Below are positions 54,806 through 63,275 of a stretch of 64,000 nt of DNA, piece by piece (position 1 is the first letter of the stretch; every line of letters starts with the position of its first letter). The stretch lies in contig JAPWUV010000004.1 in assembly GCA_028275345.1 (NCBI GenBank), forward strand, positions 1 through 64,000, given 5' to 3'. The position numbers and the translations under genes were made by a program. The notes below the pieces were generated by a model. The model had not been told where the DNA came from and ran no database searches. It saw only the letters and a list, made by a program, of their open reading frames with translations. The stretch is from a bacterium (GTDB taxonomy: Bacteria > Zhuqueibacterota > Zhuqueibacteria > Oleimicrobiales > Geothermoviventaceae).

Positions 54806-55486
54806 CTACCTCGGTCGTGTCGACGAGATTTTCCCCAATGCCAAGCCGGAGGATTTCTTCTCCTCAAGGCGGAAAACGAAGTAGAACTGGATCCACTCGA
54901 ACCCCGGGTAGGGGAAGGTGTTGGGAACCGAGATCAACTCCAGCACCCGGCAACCATCGGGCCGAAATCTCACCGTGTACCCCAAGGTATCGAGGGAAAA
55001 AGCGCGGGTGGTCAGTCCGTCGAGCACCAGCATGCAGTTGCTCTCGTAATTGTGGTAGGTGCCCTCGCCGCGCAGCGTGTCGGGGACCGGCGGCAATACC
55101 AGAGGTTGCCGGAAAAAGCCGATGTAGACCTTCGGGGTGATGGACAAGGTCGCATCGATCCGGTAGTTGCCATAGGGATCGAACTGGAACGTCCCCCGAA
55201 GTTGGGTTTCCAGCACGAGGGAATCCACGAGCGCCCGGATCTGGCTCGAATCCACGAAGCCGACGCGGAATGGCCGATCCTTAGCCGGCACCCACTGCCC
55301 AACGAAATCTCCGCCCAGCGGCCGCAACGGGAAGTGCACCGCCGGCGAAACCGGCTCGTATCGCGTCGGACTCAGCCCCTTCTCGCAGCCGCTGACTAGC
55401 AACCACAGGGCCGTCAGGGCCGAGATCGTTGCCAAGGCAACCCGCCGATTGCTCCGCAAGCTCGCACTCCGCAGATCTTCACCCAT
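54806..55486 (-). CDS. Lipoprotein of unknown family paired with a TonB receptor
   Basis: 226 residues from ATG 55486 (GGAGG 5-9 bases upstream); the frame runs further 5' but the lipobox argues for this start. The N-terminus has Arg-rich residues, a hydrophobic core and the lipobox LLVSGC near residue 35. The mature part is beta-rich: GGDFVGQWVPAKDRPFRVGFV, GTFQFDPYGNYRIDATLSI, GYTVRFRPDGCRVLELISVP and WIQFYFVFRLEEK. It could be a small ligand-capture protein working with the downstream receptor, in the manner of surface lipoproteins that pass ligands to a barrel. I recognise no Pfam-type signature. Confidence 0.6.
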   Translation of the reverse strand: MGEDLRSASLRSNRRVALATISALTALWLLVSGCEKGLSPTRYEPVSPAVHFPLRPLGGDFVGQWVPAKDRPFRVGFVDSSQIRALVDSLVLETQLRGTFQFDPYGNYRIDATLSITPKVYIGFFRQPLVLPPVPDTLRGEGTYHNYESNCMLVLDGLTTRAFSLDTLGYTVRFRPDGCRVLELISVPNTFPYPGFEWIQFYFVFRLEEKKSSGLALGKISSTRPR

Positions 55487-55802
55487 GGTTCCTCCGTCTC
55501 CCGACTGAGCCTTACGCGCTCCATCTGCCTCCGGAAGCCACATGCCGGCTCCGAAGTGTCTCCTGCAGGAAGGCATCGGGAGTACCTCATGGCCGCTCCG
55601 CTCCCTCAAGCGAGTCCCACGAGCCCGGATCCGCGAGCCTTTTCGGCAAGCGCGGACCCCGGGCTACCCTCACCCCCCTGCCGCGGGCGATCGAAAGTAA
55701 CGAGCGACGCCCATCTGCCTTCCCCTTCCGCGGCGGCTGGCCCGGGCTCGGGTACGATTCCCGCCATGCCTTCGGATCAAGTTCAATCTCCTGCCTGCGG
55801 TG
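55487..55802. other. GC-rich leader between the AKR gene and the lipoprotein-TonB pair
   Basis: 316 bases, all genes around it on the minus strand. It holds a large imperfect stem-loop (listed separately) and several G- and C-runs. A 53-codon minus-strand frame runs here but has no ribosome site. No promoter for the lipoprotein gene is evident, so either read-through from the AKR gene or an unrecognised promoter serves it. Confidence 0.5.
55622..55665. repeat. 44-base imperfect stem-loop upstream of the lipoprotein gene
   Basis: AGCCCGG-A-TCCGCG (from 55622) pairs with CGCGGA-CCC-CGGGCT (to 55665), and the apex adds GCC/GGC around TTTTC. The stem has about 16 pairs in all. It lies 136 bases before the lipoprotein start on the minus strand. 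A terminator for the AKR gene or an attenuator are possible roles; there is no T-run. Confidence 0.4.
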
Positions 55803-56753
55803 TCACAGGTCCAGGCGGAAGATGGGCTCTTGGCCTTTTGCCTTCTGCTTGAGCGCGGTTTCATCGGCCTCTGGCAGCGGGCGGTAGTCCATGGCCAGGC
55901 TCACGGCCATTCGGAAGAGCTCCGGGTCTCCCGGAGGCACTGCGGCGGTCACTGGTCGCGACAGCGTGAATCGAAGTGCCTTCGCCGCCAGTTCCCGATC
56001 GGTAACGGGGATATACCAGCACTTGGGACGCACCCTCGGTTGCCCCTCGGGGAGCCGAGCGAAAGCCAAGGACTTGATGGCCAAGATACCCAATCCTTTG
56101 CTCCGGGCCTTCTCGACCACCTGGGGCCCGAAATTGGCCTCATGAAAGAGCACGAAGTTGATGGGGAAGAGGATCGTGTCGAAGTCGAAGCGGTCCATGG
56201 CGGCCAGGGCTGCTTTGACGGAATGGGCACTGAATCCGATGTAGCGGATCAGCCCCTCGTCGCGGGCCTTCACGAAGGTTTCGGCTGCGCCCCCCGGCCC
56301 GAAGATCCTCTCGACGTCGTCCATCGAGCTCAGCGCGTGGAACTGGTACAGGTCGAAGTAGTCCGTCTGGAGCCTCTTGAGCGAACGTTCCAGCTCTTCC
56401 CGGGCTCCTTGGGCATCGCGCTTCAACGTCTTGCAGGCGAGGAACACGCGTTGGCGGTGTCCTCTGAGCGCCTGTCCCATCACTTCCTCCGCGTTGCCGT
56501 AGGAGGGCGCGACGTCGAAGTAGTTCAGCCCCAGGTCCAGCACCTCCGAAACCAGCTGCCTCGCCTCCTGAGGATCCATTTGGTCGAGCACCACCCCACC
56601 CAGTCCGACGATGGAGAGCTGCTGGCCGGTGCGGCCAAGTGTGCGCTTAGGAAGCGTTTTGTCGGGACGCTTCGCTCCGGAACAGCCCACGGCTGCGAAA
56701 AGCGTCGCCCCCGCTGAGACCCTCAGGAACTCGCGTCGCTTCATTGGCTTCAT
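55803..56753 (-). CDS. Tat-exported aldo/keto reductase
   Basis: 316 residues from ATG 56753 (a second ATG at 56744 is possible). MKRREFLRVSAGATLFAAVGC has a twin-arginine motif and a possible lipobox, so it is exported folded. The AKR tetrad is present: Asp80 and Tyr85 in YFDVAPSYGNAEE, Lys108 in ACKTLK, His139 in YQFHAL. IRYIGFSAHSV and AAVPPGDPELF follow. The 30 C-terminal residues are shorter than in ferredoxin-type AKRs, and no Fe-S Cys cluster is visible. Exported AKRs with Tat signals often lie in sugar-catabolism loci of this kind of organism. Promoter lies 47 bases upstream. Confidence 0.87.
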   Translation of the reverse strand: MKPMKRREFLRVSAGATLFAAVGCSGAKRPDKTLPKRTLGRTGQQLSIVGLGGVVLDQMDPQEARQLVSEVLDLGLNYFDVAPSYGNAEEVMGQALRGHRQRVFLACKTLKRDAQGAREELERSLKRLQTDYFDLYQFHALSSMDDVERIFGPGGAAETFVKARDEGLIRYIGFSAHSVKAALAAMDRFDFDTILFPINFVLFHEANFGPQVVEKARSKGLGILAIKSLAFARLPEGQPRVRPKCWYIPVTDRELAAKALRFTLSRPVTAAVPPGDPELFRMAVSLAMDYRPLPEADETALKQKAKGQEPIFRLDL

Positions 56754-56799
56754 GGTCGCTCCTCGTTGGGAATCGTCCGGCAGATGTTGCTACCGTGCA

Positions 56800-56828
56800 A
56801 AGATGCAACTTCGCCTCGAGCATGTCAA
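56800..56828 (-). promoter_or_regulatory. Promoter of the AKR gene
   Basis: On the minus strand TTGACA (56828-56823, perfect) and CATCTT (56805-56800) are 17 bases apart; transcription would start near 56793, 40 bases before the ATG. Confidence 0.6.
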
Positions 56829-56841
56829 GGCGAAACTTCGC
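56807..56841. promoter_or_regulatory. Direct and inverted repeats over the AKR promoter
   Basis: AACTTCGC occurs at 56807-56814 and again at 56834-56841, and TTCGCCT (56810-56816) is inverted as AGGCGAA (56828-56834). The repeats overlap the spacer and the -35 box of the AKR promoter, a typical place for a repressor operator. Confidence 0.4.
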
Positions 56842-57033
56842 TTCTTTACGAGGGTCCCGGCTCCGCTCGAACCTCCGCGACCCGGCCAGGAATTCCCCTC
56901 GCGACAAGACGCAAGCGGCCTCTTCTCGATGGGCGATTTGCAGAGCTGGTGCCCGCTCCGGAGCTCTCCGCGCTCTCGGTTTCGACTTGACCGTGCGGCA
57001 GCTTCGCCGGGCAAAGCCGGGCGGAAAAGCGCC

Positions 57034-57062
57034 TTGCGTATTGGTAGCCCGTTTGTTAAAAT
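57034..57062 (+). promoter_or_regulatory. Promoter of the FAH-SSS-URO-D operon
   Basis: TTGCGT (57034-57039) and TAAAAT (57057-57062) are 17 bases apart. Transcription from about 57069 gives a leader of about 29 bases that ends in the ribosome site GGGGAGGAG before ATG 57098. Confidence 0.65.
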
Positions 57063-57097
57063 GGGCCGATCTCTACGCAACAGAGGGGAGGAGAAGT

Positions 57098-58009
57098 ATG
57101 TCCGTGAAGGCCTTCACCTTCCAGCGTGGCGATGAGGTCACAGGGATTGGGGTTCTCTGGCATGGCCAGGCGTACGACTTCAGCTTGGCTTGGGAGGCCT
57201 TCAAGAACCTTGAGGCCCAAGGGCGGGGACCTTCGCTGCAATTCCTCCAGGTGATGATTGAGCTCGGTTTCTTCGAGCTGGCCACCTTCACGGAGGTGAT
57301 GCAGGCGCTCGAACGACGGCGTCTGCTGGAGGAGTTCCGCCTCCAGGACGGCTATGGGATCGGGCTCCCGGTGGCTCGGCCGCAGAAGATCCTCTGCCTC
57401 GGGCGCAATTACCAGGAACACGCTGAAGAGTGGGGTGCTGAGGTTCCAGAGGAACCCATCGTTTTTGCCAAGCTTCCCAGCGCGCTGCTCCCGCCCGGGG
57501 GCACAATCTTGCTGCCCTCGGGGATCGGTTCTGTGGAGCATGAGGTGGAGCTTGCCGTGATTGTGGGCAAGCAGGGGCGGAACATCGCGCCGGAGGATGC
57601 CTGGGACTACGTGGCTGGCTACACGATCGTGAACGACATCACGGCTCGCGACCTGCAGCTCAAGGATTTCGAGCGCCGTTGGCCGTGGTTACGTTCGAAG
57701 AGCTTCGACACCTTCTGCCCGATGGGGCCTTACGTAGTCCCGCGCGACGTCTTCAGCAGAGCCGTGGATCTCAGGCTGGAGTTGCGAGTCAACGGAGAGG
57801 TGCGACAGCGGGCGCGGACCTCCCAGATGGTCTACGACATCCCCACGGTCTTGGCCTTCATCAGCCGCTGGGCGACGCTGTATCCGGGCGATATCCTCTG
57901 CATGGGGACTCCAGCCGGCACGGGCCCCTTGCGGCCCGGCGACCTCGTGGAAGCGGAGATCGAAGGGATCGGCGTCCTCACGAACCGGGTTGCTCTGCGG
58001 AGGGAATGA
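57098..58009 (+). CDS. Fumarylacetoacetate hydrolase (FAH)-family protein
   Basis: 303 residues from ATG 57098. After an N-terminal extension of about 90 residues comes the FAH core: KILCLGRNYQEHAEEWG, PIVFAKLPSALLPPGG, and the metal site with Glu149 and Glu151 in SVEHEVELAVIVGK and Asp180 in VNDITARDLQ. SFDTFCPMGPYVVP, ELRVNGEVRQRARTSQMVYDI, and PGDILCMGTPAGTG complete the family pattern. Members hydrolyse or dehydrate 2-oxo acids, such as acylpyruvate hydrolase and 2-keto-3-deoxy-sugar-acid dehydratases. It is cytoplasmic and the first gene of an operon with a symporter, so sugar-acid catabolism is plausible. Confidence 0.87.
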   Translation: MSVKAFTFQRGDEVTGIGVLWHGQAYDFSLAWEAFKNLEAQGRGPSLQFLQVMIELGFFELATFTEVMQALERRRLLEEFRLQDGYGIGLPVARPQKILCLGRNYQEHAEEWGAEVPEEPIVFAKLPSALLPPGGTILLPSGIGSVEHEVELAVIVGKQGRNIAPEDAWDYVAGYTIVNDITARDLQLKDFERRWPWLRSKSFDTFCPMGPYVVPRDVFSRAVDLRLELRVNGEVRQRARTSQMVYDIPTVLAFISRWATLYPGDILCMGTPAGTGPLRPGDLVEAEIEGIGVLTNRVALRRE

Positions 58010-58088
58010 CCCTGCGTGCAGCACGGACTGGCGAATCCCTGGAGCTGGTTGGAAAACGACCGAGGACCGGACGCTTGGGAGGTGCGGG

Positions 58089-59837
58089 GTGAACCTGCAG
58101 CGTGTGGATTGGCTGGCGGTGGCTCTCTACTTCGTGTTCACGATGATTGTCGGCGTAGCCTACTCCCGCCGCGCCAGCGCCAGCATGGCGGAGTTCTTCG
58201 TCTCGGGGCGGAGACTCCCATGGTGGCTGGCGGGGACCTCAATGGTGGCCACCACCTTCGCTGCCGATACGCCGCTGGCCGTGACGGGGCTGGTGGCCAA
58301 CAACGGGATCGCGGGAAACTGGCTCTGGTGGAATTTCCTCATGAGCGGGATGCTCACGGTGTTCTTCTACGCCCGCTTGTGGCGGCGGTCCGGGGTGATC
58401 ACGGATGTGGAGTTCACGGAGATTCGCTACTCCGGAAAACCGGCGGCGGCCTTGCGAGCTTTCCGCGCTCTCTACCTGGCCCTCCCCATCAATGCCATCA
58501 TCATGGGGTGGGTGATCCTGGCGATGGTGAAGATCCTCGGGATTACGCTCGGCGTCGGGAGGACCTCTGCGATTGGCATCAGCCTGGCGGTGGTCTTGAT
58601 CTACTCCACGCTATCGGGGCTCTGGGGCGTGGTGGTGACCGACTTCCTCCAGTTCGCCATCGCCATGACGGGGTCGATCCTGCTGGCTGTGTTCGCTGTG
58701 TCGGCTGTAGGCGGCATTCCCGGCCTGGAGCAGCGACTTGCGGCGGTGTATCCTTCGTCGGCGAGCCTTTTCCGCTTCGTGCCCGAGATCGGCTCGGCCT
58801 GGATGCCTCTCAGCGCTTTCCTGGTATACATTGGGGTACAATGGTGGGCAGCCTGGTATCCCGGCGCCGAGCCGGGAGGTGGGGGATACATCGCTCAGCG
58901 CATCTTCTCGGCGAAAGATGAGAAGCATTCGCTCCTCGCCACCCTGTGGTTCAACGTGGCGCACTATGCGTTGCGGCCGTGGCCTTGGATCCTGGTGGCT
59001 TTGGCCAGCATGGCCCTTTACCCGGGTCTGGCCGATAAGGAAGCTGGCTATGTGCGCACGATGGTGGACTACCTCCCCTCTGGCCTGCTCGGTCTCATGC
59101 TTGCCGCTTTCTTCGCGGCGTTCATGTCCACGATCAGCACCCAGCTCAATTGGGGCTCGAGCTATTTGATCAACGATTTCTACCGCCGCTTCTTGGCGCG
59201 CAATCGGAGCGAAAGTCACTACGTGCTGGCTTCGCGCGTGGCGACAGTCCTGATGATGGCCATTGCGGTGCTAGCCACCCTGTCCATGCAGACCATCGGC
59301 GGAGCCTGGCGCTTCCTGCTGGCGATCGGAGCGGGGAGCGGCAGCGTCTACATCCTCCGCTGGTATTGGTGGCGCATCAATGCTTGGTCGGAGATCTCCG
59401 CCATGGCTGCCTCCCTGGTGACGGCTTTGACACTCCAGCTTGGCTTCGGGCTGAGCACGGAGAAACCCGCCGATTTCGCCATTCTGATGCTGATCACCGT
59501 TGGCGTGACTACGACCGTGTGGCTTGCGGTGACCTTCCTGACGCGACCCGAGAGCGACGAGACGCTTTTTGAGTTCTACCGGAGAGTCCGGCCGGGAGGC
59601 CCGGGCTGGGAGCGGGTCCGAACCGCGCTGGGCATGGGCTCCGGAGACTCCCTCTGGCCGGACTTCCGGGATTGGCTGGCGGGCTGCGTGCTCGTTTACG
59701 CAAGCTTGTTCGGGATCGGGAAGCTGGTCCTCGCACAATGGGGACCGGCCTTTGGATACCTGCTTCTGGCCGCCCTTTCGGGATGGCTCATCTATCGGGA
59801 TCTTTCGGCCCGGGGGTGGGAGCAGTTGGCTAGGTGA
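58089..59837 (+). CDS. Sodium:solute symporter (SSS) family transporter
   Basis: 582 residues from GTG 58089 with GGAGGT upstream. SSS hallmarks: VDWLAVALYFVFTMIVGVAYSRR at the start, EFFVSGRRLPWWLAGTSMVATTFAADTPL (the sodium-site helix), RSGVITDVEFTEIRYSG, YSTLSGLWGVVVTDFLQF, and the Ser/Thr-rich AAFFAAFMSTISTQLNWGSSYLINDFY. About 13 helices, plus two or three more at the C-terminus (to ca. 580), which is longer than the minimal type. It should import a sugar, acid or other solute at the inner membrane using sodium. It presumably feeds the adjacent FAH, URO-D-like and nitrilase-like enzymes. Confidence 0.9.
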   Translation: MNLQRVDWLAVALYFVFTMIVGVAYSRRASASMAEFFVSGRRLPWWLAGTSMVATTFAADTPLAVTGLVANNGIAGNWLWWNFLMSGMLTVFFYARLWRRSGVITDVEFTEIRYSGKPAAALRAFRALYLALPINAIIMGWVILAMVKILGITLGVGRTSAIGISLAVVLIYSTLSGLWGVVVTDFLQFAIAMTGSILLAVFAVSAVGGIPGLEQRLAAVYPSSASLFRFVPEIGSAWMPLSAFLVYIGVQWWAAWYPGAEPGGGGYIAQRIFSAKDEKHSLLATLWFNVAHYALRPWPWILVALASMALYPGLADKEAGYVRTMVDYLPSGLLGLMLAAFFAAFMSTISTQLNWGSSYLINDFYRRFLARNRSESHYVLASRVATVLMMAIAVLATLSMQTIGGAWRFLLAIGAGSGSVYILRWYWWRINAWSEISAMAASLVTALTLQLGFGLSTEKPADFAILMLITVGVTTTVWLAVTFLTRPESDETLFEFYRRVRPGGPGWERVRTALGMGSGDSLWPDFRDWLAGCVLVYASLFGIGKLVLAQWGPAFGYLLLAALSGWLIYRDLSARGWEQLAR

Positions 59838-59852
59838 GAGGAGACGGAGGGC

Positions 59853-60920
59853 ATGTCGAGGCCGAACTTCGAGGTCCTGCGGCAGACCCTACTGGGCGGA
59901 CGCGGTCCCTACGTGCCTTTGTTCGAGCTCATTGTGGACCGGTCGTTGAAGGCCGCCCTTTTGGGCAGACCCGTCGAGACGCCGAGGGACGAAGTGGACT
60001 TCGCACGTCTTGCGGGGTACGACTACGTGCTCTTCAGCCCGCGGCTCGATTTCGCACCCGAATTGGCTCAGGAAGATGGCGCAACGCATGTGCGGGACCG
60101 CGCCGACCACTCCGGCACGCGGGTGTGGGCTGAGGAGGGGAGCGGGATCTTCCGCTCGATCCGGGATGTGGAAAACTTCCCTTGGCCATCGCCGGACGAG
60201 CTGGATTGGTCGCGTTTGGCCGAGCTGGAAAAGGCACTCCCTCCAGACATGGGCATTGTGGCGCAGTACGGGGACATCTTCACCTGGTCGTGGCGATTCC
60301 TCGGGTTCGAGCAGTTTTCCTTCGCATTGGCGGAACAGCCCGCGCTGGTGGAAGCTGTGTTCGAGCGCATCGGGGAGATCGAGTTGGAGCTATTCCGCCG
60401 GATGGCGGCTTCGCCAAAGGTAGGAGCTCTCTTCTACAGCGACGACATCGCCTATTCGAGCGGCCTCATGGTGTCGCCGGTTGTCCTGCGCAAGTACCTT
60501 TTCCCCTGGATCCGCAAGATCGGGGAACTGGCGGGCGAGCGTGAGCTGCCGTTTATCTACCATTCCGATGGGGATTTGCGGCTCGTCCTGGACGAGTTGC
60601 TGGAGCTCGGCATCCATGCGCTGCATCCCATCGAGCCGAAGTCGATGGATATCCTTGAGCTGAAACGGCGATACGGGAGCCGGCTCTGCCTTTGCGGAAA
60701 CGTGGACGTGGATCTCTTGGCGCGCGGAAAGCCGGAGGACATCCGTCGGCAAGTCGCCTGGCTGATCGAAAACGTGGGCCGACTTGGGGGATATTGTCTG
60801 GGATCGGGGAACTCCGTGCCGGAGTACGTGCCCCTCGAAAACTACCGGGCCATGATCGAGACAGCCATCGAGCTGGGGACTTTCGAACCGGAAGGCCGGC
60901 TTCATCCCGGGACCGAGTAG
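59853..60920 (+). CDS. Uroporphyrinogen decarboxylase (URO-D) superfamily protein
   Basis: 355 residues from ATG 59853 (GGAGACGGAGGG before it). The URO-D barrel is shown by YDYVLFSPRLDF, FTWSWRFLGFEQFSFALAEQPALVEAVFERIG, DDIAYSSGLMVSPVVLRKYLFPWIRKI, FIYHSDGDLRLVLDELLELGIHALHPIEPKSMDI, LCLCGNVDVDLLA and YCLGSGNSVPEYVPLENY. The N-terminal Arg-containing substrate motif of true HemE is absent, so haem synthesis is unlikely. Members of this branch include corrinoid-dependent methyltransferases with a zinc site, and His in FIYHSDGD and Cys in LCLCGN could be such ligands. It could act on a methylated or carboxylated substrate imported by the adjacent symporter. Confidence 0.8.
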   Translation: MSRPNFEVLRQTLLGGRGPYVPLFELIVDRSLKAALLGRPVETPRDEVDFARLAGYDYVLFSPRLDFAPELAQEDGATHVRDRADHSGTRVWAEEGSGIFRSIRDVENFPWPSPDELDWSRLAELEKALPPDMGIVAQYGDIFTWSWRFLGFEQFSFALAEQPALVEAVFERIGEIELELFRRMAASPKVGALFYSDDIAYSSGLMVSPVVLRKYLFPWIRKIGELAGERELPFIYHSDGDLRLVLDELLELGIHALHPIEPKSMDILELKRRYGSRLCLCGNVDVDLLARGKPEDIRRQVAWLIENVGRLGGYCLGSGNSVPEYVPLENYRAMIETAIELGTFEPEGRLHPGTE

Positions 60921-60999
60921 CCCGGAAAGACGTCCGGCGGACGCGACTCGTTGGGAGGCCCATCGGCCTGTTCGAGCGATCCCAAGCGGGAGAGAGGAC

Positions 61000-61824
61000 G
61001 TGCAAATCGCCTTCGTGCAGACCAGTCCGGTATTCGGAAGAGTGCGGGAGAATGTGGATCGGGCCCTTGCTCTCATGTCCAGTGCCAAGGCTGACCTCTA
61101 CGTGCTGCCCGAGCTTTTTCACACCGGCTACCTTTTCGCCGACCGGGCGGAGGCGCGCTCGCTGGCGGAGGACCCGACTGAAGGCTTCACAGTACGCCGG
61201 TTGCAGAAATTCGCCGCAGGCCAAGGTGCCTACGTCGTGGCCGGGCTTTGCGAGAAAGCCGGGGACCGGATCTTCAATAGCGCCGTTGTGATTGGGCCTC
61301 ACGGACTGGTCGGCGTCTACCGAAAGAGCCATCTCTTCCTGGACGAGAAGGACATCTTCGATCCGGGGGACACCGGGCTCCGGACGTTCGCCTTGCCTGG
61401 ATGTCGCATCGGGGTGCTCATCTGCTTCGACTGGGTATTCCCCGAAGCTTGCCGGGTGCTGGCCCTATTGGGGGCCGAGGTGATCTGCCATCCCTCGAAT
61501 CTGGTGCTGCCTTACGCCCAGCGGGCGATGCGAACGCGGGCGCTGGAGAACCGGGTGTTCACGGTCACCGCAAACCGGGTCGGTGCGGAGGAGAGGGCTG
61601 GCAAACGGCTGTCCTTCACCGGGGGGAGCCAGGTCACTGCAGTGGACGGGGAGGTGTTGGTGGAGGCGGGCCACGAAGGGGAAGAAGTCGGGGTGGCCGA
61701 AATCGACCCCGCACTGGCCCGGGACAAGTGGTTCACTTCGCGCAACCATCTGTTCGCGGACCGCCGTCCGGAACTGTACGGAGTCCTGACGCAGAAGGAG
61801 AACGGATCTTGCTGGAGAGCTTGA
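61000..61824 (+). CDS. Nitrilase-superfamily carbon-nitrogen hydrolase
   Basis: 274 residues from GTG 61000. The catalytic triad is complete: Glu38 in LPELFHTGY, Lys109 in YRKSHLF and Cys142 in VLICFDWVFPEA. The C-terminal TANRVGAEERAG and FTGGSQVTAVDGEVL blocks fit the amidase branch (for example omega-amidase or N-carbamoyl amidase type). It hydrolyses a C-N bond in a cytoplasmic amide or carbamoyl compound. Its 3' end overlaps the flippase gene by 16 bases, so the two are translationally coupled. Specificity within the branch is not inferable. Confidence 0.88.
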   Translation: MQIAFVQTSPVFGRVRENVDRALALMSSAKADLYVLPELFHTGYLFADRAEARSLAEDPTEGFTVRRLQKFAAGQGAYVVAGLCEKAGDRIFNSAVVIGPHGLVGVYRKSHLFLDEKDIFDPGDTGLRTFALPGCRIGVLICFDWVFPEACRVLALLGAEVICHPSNLVLPYAQRAMRTRALENRVFTVTANRVGAEERAGKRLSFTGGSQVTAVDGEVLVEAGHEGEEVGVAEIDPALARDKWFTSRNHLFADRRPELYGVLTQKENGSCWRA

Positions 61825-63275
61825 AGCGGCTCACGAAACACTCGATCGTGTACGGGGTCAGCCACATTGCAACTCGCAGCGTGGGCTTCCTGCTCCTGCC
61901 GATCCACACGAATGCCTTCTCTCGCGGGCAGTACGGGATCGCCGCGGTGGTATTCACCTTCCTTGCGATTGCGGTGGACGTGTACTCACTGGGTGTGCCC
62001 TCGGCTTTTCTGAGGCAGTACCTCATGAGCGAGGACGACGCGGGCCGGCGGCGCGTCTTCTCCACTTCGTTCTGGACGGTGGTCGCGCTGGCAGTGGGGT
62101 TCACCCTGTTCCTGGAGATTGGGGCTCGCCCGGTGGCCCAATGGCTCTTGCAAGACGCCCAGCACGCCCAGCTCATCCGCATCAGTGGAGGCATTCTGTT
62201 TTTTGATTCCGTCAATGTCCTCACCTTCCTGCTCCTGAGGGCTGAGGAACGGAGCGTCCTCTTCGCGCTGTTTCAGTTGGCCAACGTGCTGGTCACCTTC
62301 GTGCTCAATGCCCTGCTGATTTTGAAAGTGGGCATGGGAGTTGAGGGGATCTTCCTGGCTAACCTCTTGGCTTCGGGTGCCACTTTCTTGTTCCTGCTGC
62401 CGGTCAGCCTGCGGAAGCTCTCTTTCTGCTTTTCCGGCGAGACGTTGCGCTTTCTTCTCCGTTTCGGCCTTCCCTACTTGCCTTCGACCATCGCGGTCGT
62501 GCTGATGGATGTGATCGATCGGATCATTCTGCAGCGGTTGGCCGGGAATGAGGTGACCGGCCTTTACAGCGCCGGGTACAAACTGGGGATGTTCATGGCA
62601 CTCTTCGTGGCGGCCTTCCGGTTCGCCTGGCATCCCTTCTTCCTGAGCGAGGTCAAGAAGGAGGGCGCCAAGGAGCTATTTGCGCGCGTCTTGACCTATT
62701 TGCTCTTAGCCTGCCTTTTCGTATTCCTGCTGATCTGCTTCATCGTGGATGACATCGTCCGCTTCCGGATCTTTGGCTTCACTCTGTTCGGGCCCCAGTA
62801 CTGGGACAGCACGGTCGTGGTGCCTTGGGTGATGCTGGCTTACATCTTCTACGCGGCGTACCTGAACTTCGTGATTGGCATCTACACGGAGGCGCGCTCG
62901 GAATACCTCCCGTTGGTGACGGGGATCGGCGCTGCGGTGAACATCGCTGCGAACTTTCTCCTCATCCCGAGGTTTGGGATGATGGGTTCCGCCTACGCGA
63001 CCACGCTCGGCTACGCGGCGATGGCTTTGTCCTTGTTCGTGGTGGGGCAGAAGCTGTATCCCGTGCGGTACGAGTACCTCCGGCTCGTGCACATGGGCAT
63101 CGCGGCGGCGATCCTGTACGGGCTGGAGCGGCACTTCCACGCAGGTCTGCCTTTCTGGGCACGGGCTGGCATGACCCTGGCTTTCCCATTCCTCCTGTAC
63201 ATCACCGGGTTCTTCGACCGCAACGAGCGGGAGGGCATCCGTAGGCTGTTCCGGAGACTGGCGTGGCAGGCTTAG
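61809..63275 (+). CDS. Oligosaccharide flippase (MOP superfamily), second in the window
   Basis: 488 residues from a TTG at 61809. I chose it because AAGGAG (61795-61800) lies eight bases upstream inside the nitrilase gene, while the alternative TTG at 61821 would have its ribosome site too close. The protein opens SLKRLTKHSIVYGVSHIATRSVGFLLLPIHTNAFSRGQYG-like text (landmarks near residues 5-45), characteristic of Wzx-like flippases, with about 14 membrane helices. It shares little visible sequence with the flippase at 9184-10686. It is the fifth gene of the operon and overlaps the next by 13 bases. It probably exports a lipid-linked glycan whose synthesis genes lie beyond the window. Confidence 0.88.
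   Translation: MLESLKRLTKHSIVYGVSHIATRSVGFLLLPIHTNAFSRGQYGIAAVVFTFLAIAVDVYSLGVPSAFLRQYLMSEDDAGRRRVFSTSFWTVVALAVGFTLFLEIGARPVAQWLLQDAQHAQLIRISGGILFFDSVNVLTFLLLRAEERSVLFALFQLANVLVTFVLNALLILKVGMGVEGIFLANLLASGATFLFLLPVSLRKLSFCFSGETLRFLLRFGLPYLPSTIAVVLMDVIDRIILQRLAGNEVTGLYSAGYKLGMFMALFVAAFRFAWHPFFLSEVKKEGAKELFARVLTYLLLACLFVFLLICFIVDDIVRFRIFGFTLFGPQYWDSTVVVPWVMLAYIFYAAYLNFVIGIYTEARSEYLPLVTGIGAAVNIAANFLLIPRFGMMGSAYATTLGYAAMALSLFVVGQKLYPVRYEYLRLVHMGIAAAILYGLERHFHAGLPFWARAGMTLAFPFLLYITGFFDRNEREGIRRLFRRLAWQA

Larger units (their letters stand above)
56754..57097. other. Divergent intergenic region, AKR gene / FAH operon
   Basis: 344 bases between divergent genes with one good promoter on each strand and a small cluster of short repeats around the minus-strand promoter, all listed separately. 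The frame open on the plus strand into the FAH gene is not protein-like before 57098. Confidence 0.6.

Noticed and set aside
55634-55770. 53-codon minus-strand open frame beginning MAGIVPEPG
   Set aside because: No ribosome binding site and it overlaps a strong stem-loop; composition is typical of GC-rich noncoding DNA.
55487-55802. Cobalamin riboswitch upstream of the lipoprotein-TonB pair
   Set aside because: GGGAAGGC and GGAGAC fragments occur, but not in the right order or spacing, and the P4 hairpin is missing.
59853-60920. Assignment of the URO-D-like gene as hemE
   Set aside because: The N-terminal Arg-rich substrate motif of true HemE is absent and no haem genes are nearby.
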